Shown here: positions 34,801 to 46,800 of the stretch, in pieces | Position numbering within the stretch: the first letter of the stretch is position 1 | Layout: each line of letters opens with the position of its first letter | Source: Bemisia tabaci | Lineage: Eukaryota; Arthropoda; Insecta; Hemiptera; Aleyrodidae | Length of the DNA: 64,000 nucleotides | Assembly: GCF_918797505.1 (NCBI RefSeq) | Contig: NC_092801.1 | Location: 11,160,001 to 11,224,000, forward strand | Reading direction: 5' to 3' | Notes under the pieces: model-generated | The model's database searches: none | The model's input: only the letters and a program-made list of their open reading frames with translations | What the model was told of the DNA's origin: nothing | Position numbers and translations under genes: made by a program

Positions 34801-35498
34801 ACACATCAGATGTGTAATCACTTGGTTTGGGCCAAAGAAACCTCGAACTACATGAGATCATATCGGTAAAGCTTGAGAGGTCAAAAGGCTATAATACTAA
34901 ATAAATGGTGAACTTCTAACTCTTGAATGAATTCAGGACCACATACTCAAGACAAAGAAACTGCTAAACATTTGATTTGAGGCGAAAATGAAAAGAGAAT
35001 GGTCAAAAAAAAGTAAAGGAAGAAGTCAAGTCTGGGTTTGGACACTGGACTTGTAAACACTGATTTTCAGAATGCACCTTAAAATGAGCCGATAGGCCGT
35101 GGCTCCTGGTTGTAAAATACGATGAATATTATTGCCAAGTGCTTGGTTGAAGTCGAAAATGGATTTAAATTATTTAATATTAAGAGATTTCGAGTTGCTC
35201 GGATCATTTGTGTTATCAATCTTCGTTTGTTTATACGACCCACACACGGCAGAGGCATGCAGAGGTACCCGCCGGCACGCCGGGTCAAAAGTGTGGCCAC
35301 CGCCGGACGGAGAAAATGGGCGCCATTTTGAGATGGGCCAAGCGGCGCGCGTTTAAATGGGAGCCCAAAATACGGACTTTTGGACTCGTATTTCGTGGGT
35401 TAATATTGCTCAAAAAAATCGGGGAAAATTCCTGTGAACTCTGTGCACTCTCTAGTTTCCAAAAATGCAAGAATTACGAATTGCTGAACAAGCTCATT
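31860..35498. mobile_element. Long-arm foldback element, copy 2, uninterrupted (3.6 kb)
   Basis: Inverted arms of about 1.25 kb (31860-33110 and 34250-35498), with outer ends AATGAGCTTGTTCAGCAATT and its complement, enclose a unique 1.1 kb centre colinear with that of copy 1. An 87-codon frame in each arm (32498-32761 and 34598-34861) has no recognisable domain. Three of the four substitutions between copies change its amino acid, so it is probably not a gene. The left and right arms share substitutions absent from copy 1. Confidence 0.87.
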
Positions 35499-35794
35499 CG
35501 TTCTGCAGCTGAAGTAAAGTTAATTTTAAAACAAGACATCATTCTCATGTGGACTGATATCTGCAAAAATTAGCAGAAAAATTTTGCAGAGTTCAAGCAA
35601 AAGGAACTTATTCTGAGAAACAGATGATCTAGAGTTTCCATTTAAGCATTGAAACTGAACGCCTCAGATAGGATGGCGAGGCTTTCGTCTCATTCTAAAA
35701 GCTAGCTATCCCATTTTATACAATATCTAGCAAAGTAGACCACTAGAAAAACACGAATTCAAGTATTGTGTAGAACTTGATTTGCGCAATACTA

Positions 35795-35960
35795 CAGTGG
35801 CGTGGCGAGCTTTGCGATATATATCGATTGATCTGCCATTTAAACCTATGAAAGAGGATCAATATACACGGTGTTTGCAACAAATACCTTAAGAATTTAT
35901 TCTTTACCATTGCTTCAAATGGAAAATTATCGATAGTTGATCATTCACGCCTCGCCACTG
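35795..35960. mobile_element. 166-bp hAT MITE
   Basis: Termini CAGTGGCGTGGCGAGC and GCCTCGCCACTG are inverted. Flanks CAATACTA and CAATATTA form an 8-bp duplication with one change. Confidence 0.82.
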
Positions 35961-36119
35961 CAATATTATTAACTGAAATTAACTCCTCATCAAGCTATCA
36001 ACGTTTTTATTCAGCACTGGTTGCGAAAAATTTGAGTTTCCCGGTCACAAGAAAAACCAGTATCTAAGTGAATTAAATCGGGCACTAGGGCAGTTTTACG
36101 TCTCATAAATGGACCGCGT

Positions 36120-36364
36120 TTAACAGAGAGGAACTAAGCCACACCAGCTATTGCCAAATTTAACTGGGTAATTGAATTTTTTACGAGAGAACGTTTGTCA
36201 AATCCCTTAAAAAATTTTGAGGTATTTGCTTTGTACTGAGGAGAAAATTCACTGAAATTTGCACGAAAATCTGCAAAACCGTTTTCACATAAAAAAAATA
36301 AACTGCCCGATTAAATTTGACAATAGCTGATGTGGCTTAGTTCCTTTCTGTTTAATACGGTTCA
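36120..36364. mobile_element. 245-bp MITE, TGGACCGCG termini
   Basis: Inverted ends TGGACCGCGTTTAACAGAGA and TTTCTGTTTAATACGGTTCA. Same family as 5295-5545, sharing the block around 'aagccacaccagctattgcc'. Confidence 0.73.
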
Positions 36365-37449
36365 ATTAAGCAGAATTCTTTCCCCACCCTGTGTTTTCAA
36401 AGTATAAGAAACGTGCAAAAGCTGAGCTGAAGCGCTGAGATTAAGGTTGTCTTATTTTCATACCGTTGAGACTGTTACAGTAACGATAAGTGTGCGATTT
36501 AAACCAAGCAGATCATGGTTCTTTTATGAGCAGTTATTTTCAATAATTTTCGTTGCACAAATCGTGTTCTACATGAAATTTTGATGAGCGAACGCTGCAA
36601 AATGCTTAAATCCTCCTTGTCTAGTGGTCTATCAGATACAGGATTCAACAATTGGTGTAAATGCATTGCACTTAGCCTCTTTTGCTTCACCAGGTATCTT
36701 AAGGAGTTACATCAGTCGGAAATACCTCAGTCTTTTCAACTCTTTTCCATGTTTTTGACTCAAGTAAAAAAGAAATGCTTAAAAACACCTTGAGGGTCAC
36801 TGAATATAAATAAATGATGAGTACAAAAGGCTGACTGGAATAAATGAAGAGGGTCATGTCCGAGAAGTACAATGCACTTACAAAAAAGTCAAAATCTCAA
36901 GCTTATACTGAAAACAAAGAACCAAATTGTTATCCAATAATTTTTAAAGAGGCTTAAGCACCAAAAGTGATACATCAAGAGCAAAAAATTCAGATCAACT
37001 TTCAAGCTTTTCAAAATTGACAAGAATGAAAAAGGATAGGGCTAGTTTGATTTTCGTGTAATTTCAGCCGAATAAAAAGAGGGAAAAAACTAATTGGTTC
37101 ATGTGTTCTTTAAAAATAAGAGGTGCACTTGCAAATCAAGATGAAAACAAGCTGGCAAAAAACAGGAAAATACAGAGAAATTTCAGTAGAGTGATCTAGA
37201 GAACCGATTTATCACTTTTGTTACACTGTTTTTGAAAACAATTTTAGATACATAGCTTTCGTTTCATTGTATTAGAAGAAAAAGATATTGATAGACCAGA
37301 CTTGAAGAGTTTAGAACTTGGTTCAATTTTCTTCTACTCACATTATATATACATAGCTTCTACAGCTTTTACAGGGGTTGAAAACCAATCTTTTACAAAC
37401 ACTTTACAAAACAAATTTAACATCAAAACATATGCCTTAAATGGTATTT

Positions 37450-37455
37450 TTTATT
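37450..37455 (-). terminator. Candidate polyadenylation signal of SETDB1
   Basis: AATAAA on the minus strand about 216 nt downstream of the SETDB1 stop codon. It is the clearest canonical hexamer I found in that stretch. Confidence 0.35.
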
Positions 37456-37670
37456 TATATGATTTGGTAAGTCCAGCACTTATCTCTACCGATAAACTGA
37501 CACAGCTCTATCAGTAGTAGCTTGGCTTGGCAGCTGACTAATTGGTTTTGAAGTTGCACTGAACAAAATAGGAAACTGAACCAAGACTCTTGCCTAAAAT
37601 TAACTAGAACAATTCCAAGAGAACAACAATGATTGAAAATTTCACTAGATGTCTTATCTGATAATTGTAT

Positions 37671-37877
37671 TTACAAAAGGCGTCCACGGCACTCTGAACT
37701 GTTACAATAGCAGTAGAGGACCTTGCCTGGTACACTATTTACGTCGTAATTGTAGTCCCATGTTAGTTCCTGTCCAGCAGGAATATAATTGAGAGCAAAG
37801 AAAGCTACCCAAGGGAAACGGAGATCATGCGTATCAACGAAGACATTCTGAACAAAAACATTTGGTTCACAAGAGTG
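37671..37877 (-). CDS. SETDB1: SETDB1 terminal exon, SET and post-SET
   Basis: [20 protein letters not shown], then [10 protein letters not shown] and post-[17 protein letters not shown], with stop TAA at 37673..37671. Confidence 0.95.
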   Translation of the reverse strand, partial: HSCEPNVFVQNVFVDTHDLRFPWVAFFALNYIPAGQELTWDYNYDVNSVPGKVLYCYCNSSECRGRLL

Positions 37878-40800
37878 CTGGAAAAAGACAGAAATCAAAG
37901 TTAGAAAAAAAAGCCATCATTAAATTATGCATGAGATGAAACTGAACCAAAATTCGAAGATAGACACCATGAGAAAGGTACTTGGGATGTATTTTGATGA
38001 CCAAGTCTGATAGATGAACAAAAAATTATAAAATTTGTCCGTCTAACAGCAAAGTTTCTACATTCAATATTACCACAGGTACTGCTCATCTTCTTCATTT
38101 TTTATTTTTACAGAAGCATCCTCATATTACGACTGGAATATCTTCTGACTGAATGAAAAATACTTTGCACGGAGAGAGACTAAAACACCGTAGTATTCAT
38201 GCAAGTCTACCGCACAGAATTCATAATAAATAGGATTCACTGAAGTAAATACATCCAATTCTTGTACAATTATTACTCAGCATAGGTACCATTCTTTTCA
38301 TTATTGAAACTTCTTATTTTATTGAATTAAAATATACAGGCTCAATTTTAGTTCGACCTAAAATACAAAACAATAGTGTTTCCAGACGAGTTGATAGTGC
38401 TGATAATTTCCATGGTGCTAACTGATGGAGTTATGAAAAAACATTGACTTACATTCAAATATCGTCCGATATTTCCATTGCATTTAGCGTCCATGACGTA
38501 TACACATTCATCTTCACCAAAGAGATATCTTAAAGACTTGCCCTCTTTCTCATCCCCAGGATCTTCATCGACAGTTGGGTTGAATCTCAGAGGAGCTCGG
38601 TCTGAAAATAAGAGATGAAAAATAGAGAAACAGGTGAGCATGGGAAGTAAATAAACTGTAATTTCAGCTTACAAGTAATGAGTGTAAATAAGAGATTTAT
38701 TCAATGAAGAATTTGCATGCAAATTTTTTATTGCTTCGTCTAAAAGTGCTGAAAGAGCTGATTTCACATAATTTTTTTCTGATACAGGAAAGAGTACAAA
38801 AATAGATTCAAAAGTGAGAAAATGCACCGCCTAGTGACGTCATCTGGCAGCATTTCCCAGTTAAACACTTGTATTTTAGCAGATTAAATATTGTCATATC
38901 TTCTCCAATAATTGTTCAATTCATGAACCAAGGTTATTCTTGTGTTCAGTTCACTCAGGAGTTTCCACTTAAACACGATATTCATCAAATTTCAGACACC
39001 TGCAAATTCTCTATTAGCAGGCGGATTTTGGTCATAACTAGCTCACTGTGTATCCAAATCAGGTTCCCTTGACTTTTTCTGAAAGATGATAACATACTGA
39101 AAAACACTGCATTCAAAAATTCAAAAAATTGAGATAAGCTTCCTCGGTACACGGTTTGAGGTAAGGCAACCTTCTAAGGGTTCTGCAATTTTCAAAATTA
39201 TGAGACGGGCGGAGCTGACCAATTAATTGCAGAGCTGAGGACCAATTTTACTCGGGAGTTTTCTTCGGCTATCTTCTATCATTTGAAATCTTTGCGCAGT
39301 CAAAATTTCCTCAATTTGAAAAAAGAAAGAAAATCCTTGTTTCTCCTGATTTTAAATTGCTGAGTTGCTACTGTTGACAATACTTTAAACAAAATCAAAC
39401 AAAAAACATCATAGATCTGAATCAAAACTGATCAAATGAAAAGAGAGGAAAGTATTACTTTGTTTTCTGTCATCACCATCTCCGTCACTGTCTCCATCAT
39501 CTTCTTTGTTGGAGCTTTTCTCCCCATCACCTTAAAAACAAAAAATAATTGGCATTAAAGTTACCTACAATGGATCACTAGACAAGGTACGAATTTCAGC
39601 ATTCTGATACATGTTCCTTAACCAGAATTTCACGTAGAACACGATTCGCGCAGCGAAAATTACTGAAACCAACTCCAAACGAAGATATTAACGTTTTTAT
39701 TTCCCACTGGTTACGAGGAATTTGAACTGCCCGCTGACAAGAAACTCAAAGCTATACGTGAGTCAAATCGCGCATTACAACGGTTTCAGCAAGCTTCTCA
39801 ATCGCGCAATGTTCATTTCCCACCGTGCGTTGTTCCAACTATAAACAATTTGCTATAGCTGAGCCAAAGCGTCAATACTGAGGTTGCCAGATTTTTATAT
39901 CGCAGAGACTGTCATGATAACGTTTAGCGCGCGATGTGAATCACGTAGAGCATTGAGTTTTAAAGAGCCAGTGGTTTGAATTCACGCACCAAGAATCATC
40001 AAATATCTTCGGAAGGAGTTGATTTTGGTAATTTTTGTTGTACGCATCGTGTTCTACGTGAAATTTTGGTTGAGAAACATAATCAGAATGCTGAAATTCG
40101 TACCTTGTCTAGTGGTCCATTGAATCGATCCGTTACATGAAGGCTCAAGCGCCAGAAATGAGAATTCAAGAAAAATGGTAATAACCGTTTTAATTGACCC
40201 CTCATAAATCTCAGAGCTCTAAAATATTAAAACCATGAATTAATTAAATCGACGTATGCGAAAAAGTCGAATGTCCAAGACAGTGTTTCAGAATTTGAGT
40301 GGACAATTTGGTTGTAACTTAACAACACAAGATGATTCAAGACGTTAATGGTGTAGAAAAATGTTATAAATAATTATATTATTATTAATGTAATTTAACG
40401 TTTACAAAAGAGATCAATCCTATTCATCAGTGTCGTGGGACAAAAGAAGCCCACCGCAATTATGAAACCCTGTATTGGACAACGGACGTTTTTGCATGAG
40501 TCGATTCAATTGATCAAATCACTAATGAATCTGCAATTTAAAATGGGTTGGATCATACAGTTCCTACTGTTTTTTTTTGTATTTTTATACCTGGCGCTTG
40601 AGCCCTTATGTAACTGACCGATTCAATGTAATGACAATCTTATGATTAAATGCTCTGATTATTGACGGAAATAAGAAAAATTGACTTTCAGAAGTAATAT
40701 CTGCATCATATGAAAAAGTAAGGTTTAAGAAGAAAGATTTGAGTCAAAAAATAAATAAGAGAGAAATTGGAAGAAGATAGCCCTTCATCAGCACTTTGGG

Positions 40801-43800
40801 ATTCAAAAAGAATCAGTAGAAAAGAGTCAAAATCTTAATTAGTTAAAAAAAATAAAATGTTGAAATACTTTGAAAATTAAGACAAGTATTTAATTCTGTA
40901 GTTCTATGTTGAGTGAAAATTGTTACTTATGTCAAAAGTACGGCTGAAAGCTCAAACATGAGCTGCAAGTGAAGAAACGGCAAAAGATTACATACTTGAT
41001 GATTTATCATCCGACTTCTTTTTGGATTTATCCGGTTTTTTCCGCAGCATCATCCTAAAAAAATAGAAAGAAAAATGTACTGAGGTCACAAAAAGTATAC
41101 AAATTTTCTAAAATCCAGAATAATTTAAGAAAACTTATTAAAAGCGACACTAAATGTGACCATCTTCAGAAAAAAGGACCTTGGTCTACAAAAATTCAAA
41201 ACAGTGGATACGTGAACCAAGACTCGATCAATCTTTTGAAATTTGCACACTAGTACAACCACCTCCTTCTCCTGTAATAATTCAAAATGTTGCGCAAATT
41301 GCATAGTTCAGATTGTCCTCACAATGCACTGGTACAATGAATCTCTGGACAGACTGAGACAAAAATTAGCAAAACTTGTGACTCGTATGAATTCGTTCAT
41401 ATTTCCATATTTTCATGCAGCCAGGAAAGCGCTTGATAGGGCATTTTCTGCACCACTGCACTCATGAATTATTCTCCTGTACAATATCGAGCGTTCTTCG
41501 GCAAAGGCTTGAAAAAGATTTCCGAACACATCTTAACAAAAAATGGCTCCGAGAGTTTCTCTCCTGGGGAACAAAAGTGAAGCTTTGAAAAAGAAATCGC
41601 TTATCTTTATGTCCTGATTCAACAAACAAATGAGGAGAGATGTTAGGTATATTTAACATAGGACATAATTTTGGAAATCAGTAAAATGTGAAAACATTTT
41701 TTGAACAGAGAGAGTTTTTCAGGCTTATGGCTTCAAATTGAGGAGCACTTCCGCAAAACTCTACTGAACCACTTTTTTTCATTTTGAGAAAAATTATAAA
41801 AATGTGCATGTGGTGCGTTTCATGCCGCATCATGCATTTTTCATTTCTCTATTAATAAGTATTTGATCTGTTTGGCAAAACATATGTTCCAAGATTTGTG
41901 TAACCATAGAGAATTCATTTTCAGCACTAAATGCTAACTTATTTTTCATAAAAAGTGGCTGAGGTACATTTTGCTTAATTGCTCCTCAATCATGTCTGTT
42001 TTTAAACTAACAAAAATAAAAATTGAGTGCTGTTTCTCTAAACAGCAAGACAGTAAAAATAAGACTGAGAGAATGAAAGATAGTGACATTAGGACTGCAC
42101 ACAAAATTTTCTGCTATTTAATATATGAACTAATTCCAAAACACTTACTTAAATTCACTTTGCTCACTACTCGCACATTTGAGTTCGAACTCAGCATCCA
42201 TCTTGCGAGATCGCGGTGAGGTTGGTCTTGATTTTGACCGTTCCTCTTCAGAATCTTCGGCTGGAAATTATAAATCAACAAAATATGAATAGCTTTAAAA
42301 CTACCAATTCTGCCACTTTAAGAGGACTAAAGGCAGAGACTGAACTGAGAGAAGGGCATAATTTCAGGGCTGAAGAGACGATTGCAACTAATAAGAACTA
42401 TTTTAAATGGACGATAAAGTTTGGATGATTTTCATTTTGGGTTGAGTATCAAAAATAAGAAAACAGCTCCTGGGACAAGCCAGGTTTTGCAGCCAAATTT
42501 ATCATCCAGGTCTTTCTCTAAGAGAAAAAACAACGAAGATAAGATGATTCCACTAGAACAAACTAATTGTTACATCCATACCACAAGGCGGATAGTGGAC
42601 TCGTAAAAACTATGTCAAAATAAATTAGAGTGAGAGGAATAAAGAGTGCTTTAAAACAGTTGACCTAACCCTTTCCTTTGAAGCCCTTGCTTAAGAATCT
42701 TCAGTTATTTCCATGAACCTGATTATCTGGAAGTGATAAGGAGTTCCACCTTTCACTATCCGCATTTAGCGGTGACGCATGCGTGCACGCAATGAAGGTT
42801 TACTGACTTTTTCCGCTCAACCTGTCTCTATTCTTCACACTGTGAACTTCTTCCTTGATTTGATCATAAGAGGATCTAAATTTGAGGGTGGCCTACTGGC
42901 CTTCTTGAAGAGTCAACTTTGTATGTTGGAGTTTTTTAGCAAACGTGCGTTAAAAATTTAGCATAAAGCTGATATCACAATACAGAGGGAAAAAGCTCAC
43001 ACACATGCACAATTTTCCCTCAAGAGGTTTTAACGCACCCTGAATTTTTAACGCACGTTAGCTAAAAGACTCCAACCTGTTAGGTCTTACGACCCAAGCG
43101 TCCACCGCAATCAGTTAGTCAACTTTGTTCTTGCTATAATTGGTATTGCACCTGTCGCATGCGCTGAGGGTATTTTTCATTGTTATACCTGTCTCCTGAC
43201 TTTCGCCTGCAATGTTCCTTTTGTCCTTAGCATGGCATACCAGTAGATGAATTTATTGTGGGTGCTTTATTGAGATAGATCTTCCTTAACAGAAACTTTC
43301 AAAACAATAGGTACACCCAGTCGGTAATTAAATGAACTATCAGCTCACTCACTTTTTATACATTTAAGGACAATTGTTTCAGAGCTGCACACTATAAGTA
43401 AAGCACTATGATAGCAGATTTTTGAGCACTATGATAAAGTTGAAGATGGAGTGTACAGCTCCAAAACAGTTGTCTTTATAAGTATAGAGAGATAGTGAGA
43501 TCAAAGTTTTTGTGTTTTTACACTTTATGTAATTGACGACTAGGTGTACCCATAAGTGCATGTAAGTTTAATCTTCCTATTATTTTTAAAGTACAAAGTC
43601 AGTAACCTGTACAATATAACTCTTCATTTAAAAATGACTATTTTCAGGGGTATGATGCATTTAAATGTGTACTTACAACTTCCTGCTGATTTCTCCGCTT
43701 CAGACATTAATTCTTCAGGTACAGATTCTTCGTAGTCTTCTTTTATCCTCTCAATTACTTCAATGTAATCAAGTTCTGCTAAATATTCGTCTCCATAATT

Positions 43801-46800
43801 TTTCCCTTCCTGAAATAAAATGTCAATTTTAATATTGAAAAGAAGCAACACTTAATTTCTGAACACCTGATTTCTTTGTTATTCATAAAAAGATAATGTT
43901 ATTATTATTGATTGAACCTTCAGTGAAATTTTCACTTGCAAGACACTTTCCATACAGTAAATGACGCAAAAAACACTGTGCGTGCAGTAAAAAGGTGAGA
44001 AAGTAACTCTGAAACCGAGGAATACACAGCTCAAAATGAGTAACTTTTCCGCAGATTTAAAACGCTCGGGTTTCGCGCTAGACTGGATAATATCATCCGG
44101 TACCAATCAGAAGCAAACACAGGTTTCTGCAACGTTAGTCAAATGTTTTTCTACTCTTAGTACATGAAAACAATAGGATGGTCATATCTATCTCCAGAAT
44201 CAAATTGAGACGAATATTGTTCACGTTATTTGTATGTAGTAAACAAATGACAATTCTATAATAAAATGCATTTTATTTTTGTGAGCATCACCAGAGAATA
44301 AGAGTAGATAGCGATTTGACTGGCTTAGTACTTTATTGTCATCAGTTTTCTGCTATTCGAGCGTGTATAAAATTCCTTGTAGTTTAGGGACTTTTCTAAA
44401 GCCAGGGTGTCTACCAAAACAGGCTGGCCAAAAATCAGGACTATTACAGTACTTCTTCAGTTTATTCCCAAGAAATTCAGCACCTTTTTGACAGAAAAAT
44501 GCAAAACTTTTTTAGTACCTCCAATTAACAAAATTCAAAAAATTTCAAATTGCGACAAAAATGACCTAGACACAAAACTTCATTGGTATCTTGAAGATTG
44601 ACAGACTGCACAGTTGCCATCTTCCAGGCAAATGCTACTCTTGGAATTAACGCACAGGGGATTGCATACTTTCCAGGCTTCATTATAAAACACGCTTGGA
44701 AAAAATTCCAGACCTTCTTGCAGAGTTTCAAACTTTTTCACTACTTCCAGACGACCGTTAAAAAATCAGTATTATTTCAGGACTCTCCAAAAATTCTGGA
44801 CTAGTAGACACCCATAAAACGGTTTCCTCCAGGGATTTTGGCTCAAAAAACATGAAGTAAATCACAGCATTGTCTACTCACCTTGAACTTTCAGAACATC
44901 AAATAAAAAATACAAGATAAAATAACAACTTAATTTGGGGAAAGGCTGCAAAAGGGGGGCAAATCAAAAGAGAAATCTGGGGCGTTTCAAAATAGTCACA
45001 ATTTCATTATCAATCGGAAAACAAAAATTAAAATAAAATGAGTCGTCCATTTGCTGTTATTGCAAGACCGAGACTAGGAAGACCCGAAGACCAAGACCAG
45101 TCTCGCTCTTGCAATAACAGCAAATCGACAATGAGTCTCGGTCTTGCAATAACAGCAAATCGACGATGAGTCTCGGTCTCGCAATAACAGCGAATCAACG
45201 ACTCATTTTTATTTAATTTTTGTGCCGGTTGATAATGAAATTGTGACTATTTCAAAACGTTCCGGGTTTCTCTTTTGGTTTGCTCCCCTTTAGCAGTTTT
45301 TCCCCAAATTGAGTTGTTATTTTCTTGTTTGTTTTTGACTGATTAAGTTGTTCTTCATAAAAGATACAAGGTTTAGAGACCAATTGGTAACACATTTGTT
45401 GCTTACCTCGTTCGCAGAATTCTCAGTCAATAGATGACCGGCATAAATACATATAAATGACCCGATAGGAATATCGTTCAGACATCTGATGCCCCAGCCC
45501 TTCCTCTCAGTCTTGAACAGCTGTAGCCTTTGCATCAATGGATGCTGGACAACTCTATTCAGGCAGGTTGTCTTTGAACATCGACACCTAAAGGAAAGAG
45601 GTATAAGTAAATTTTATTATTTAGATTCAAAATTAAGAGAGAAGTAAAACCAAAAACAAATCAATTCCTCAAATTTTTCACCCTAAGGCCTTGTCCACAC
45701 GAGCGCAGTTCGCGGAACTTATTCCTCGAACTTGCTCAGTTCCCGGAACTTATTCCTCGAACTTGCTCAGTTCCCGGAACTTATTCCTCGAACTTGCTCA
45801 GTTCCCGGAACTTATTCCTTGAAACGAGGCATGCTGTCCACACGGGTTCGTTCGAACTGGAACCGGAACTTCAATAAAACTATACAATTATTGCAAAATA
45901 ATAGATTATTATGACCGCCAAAGTAACAAAAATAAATGTCAAGATCATATGTAAAAGACGTGAAAAACAAAAACAAGCAAATTCACATCAAAAGAAACAT
46001 ATTTAGAAGCTCGGAGCACGGGGGAAATTCCAGGTTTTGGAGGAATAAGTTTCAGCTCAGCAAAAAACTTGTTCCGGGAACAAGTTCCTCGAACTGAGTT
46101 CCGCGAACCGCGTTCGTGTGGACAAGGCCTAAGGTTATTAAAAAAATATCTTGATATTTAGTGCTGATTATTAGTATTAGTAGCGTTTCTTGAAACGCTT
46201 GAGATCCCTGAATAAGATGGACACAATTCTGCTATAGAACTAAACGCCAATTTCAGTTCCTTTTGATGATTTTAGAATCCTGGATAGCGCATTCTGTCAA
46301 ACGGAATCAAGCGCCATCAAAAAGCATTGTGAGCATAGGACGGGCGGAGCTCCTCAGTCACCTGAATCCGCCAATCCAATCCTCTCCGCTCCCTTCTTCC
46401 CCCGATGGCGCTTAGTTCTGTTCAGCAGAAATATGTCCATATAACGTATATGTTACTTTACATCGATCGTTACATGATATAATTCAAAAGAAGAAGACAG
46501 CACTAAATGGACAGCTAGAGAATTAGTCTAACAGCATGACGTGTTGTTTTGTATTAGTTTTAGGTTAGTATTCAATTTGATTCTTGGGTTCTTTAAAAGC
46601 AGAGAGTGCACATAGTTCACAAAAAATTTTCCCGACTTTTTTGAACAATTTTATCCCAGAAAAAAACCAAGTTTAAAATTGCGTATTTTGATCAACCATT
46701 AAAATGCATATTGCCGAGAGAGCCAAGATGGCGCCCATGGAGATCCACTGAGCAGCGGTCACACTTTCGACAGCGCTTTCCCTCTGCGTCGTCCATGCAT

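Larger units (their letters stand above)
35735..36632. mobile_element. AATGGATCACTAGAC MITE, copy 3, carrying two nested MITEs
   Basis: A diverged left end (GACCACTAG...) and right end CCTTGTCTAGTGGTC match the copies at 15095 and 39569. A hAT MITE (35795-35960) and a 245-bp MITE (36120-36364) interrupt it. Confidence 0.65.
35499..37670. other. Region between foldback copy 2 and SETDB1
   Basis: Contains a composite MITE (35735-36632). The remaining 36633-37670 includes the probable SETDB1 3' untranslated region on the minus strand; no other gene was seen. Confidence 0.5.

Noticed and set aside
31860..35498. Reading the large inverted repeat as an assembly artefact
   Set aside because: A second copy with its own private changes and precise nested insertions argues for a real element, though long-read confirmation was not available to me.
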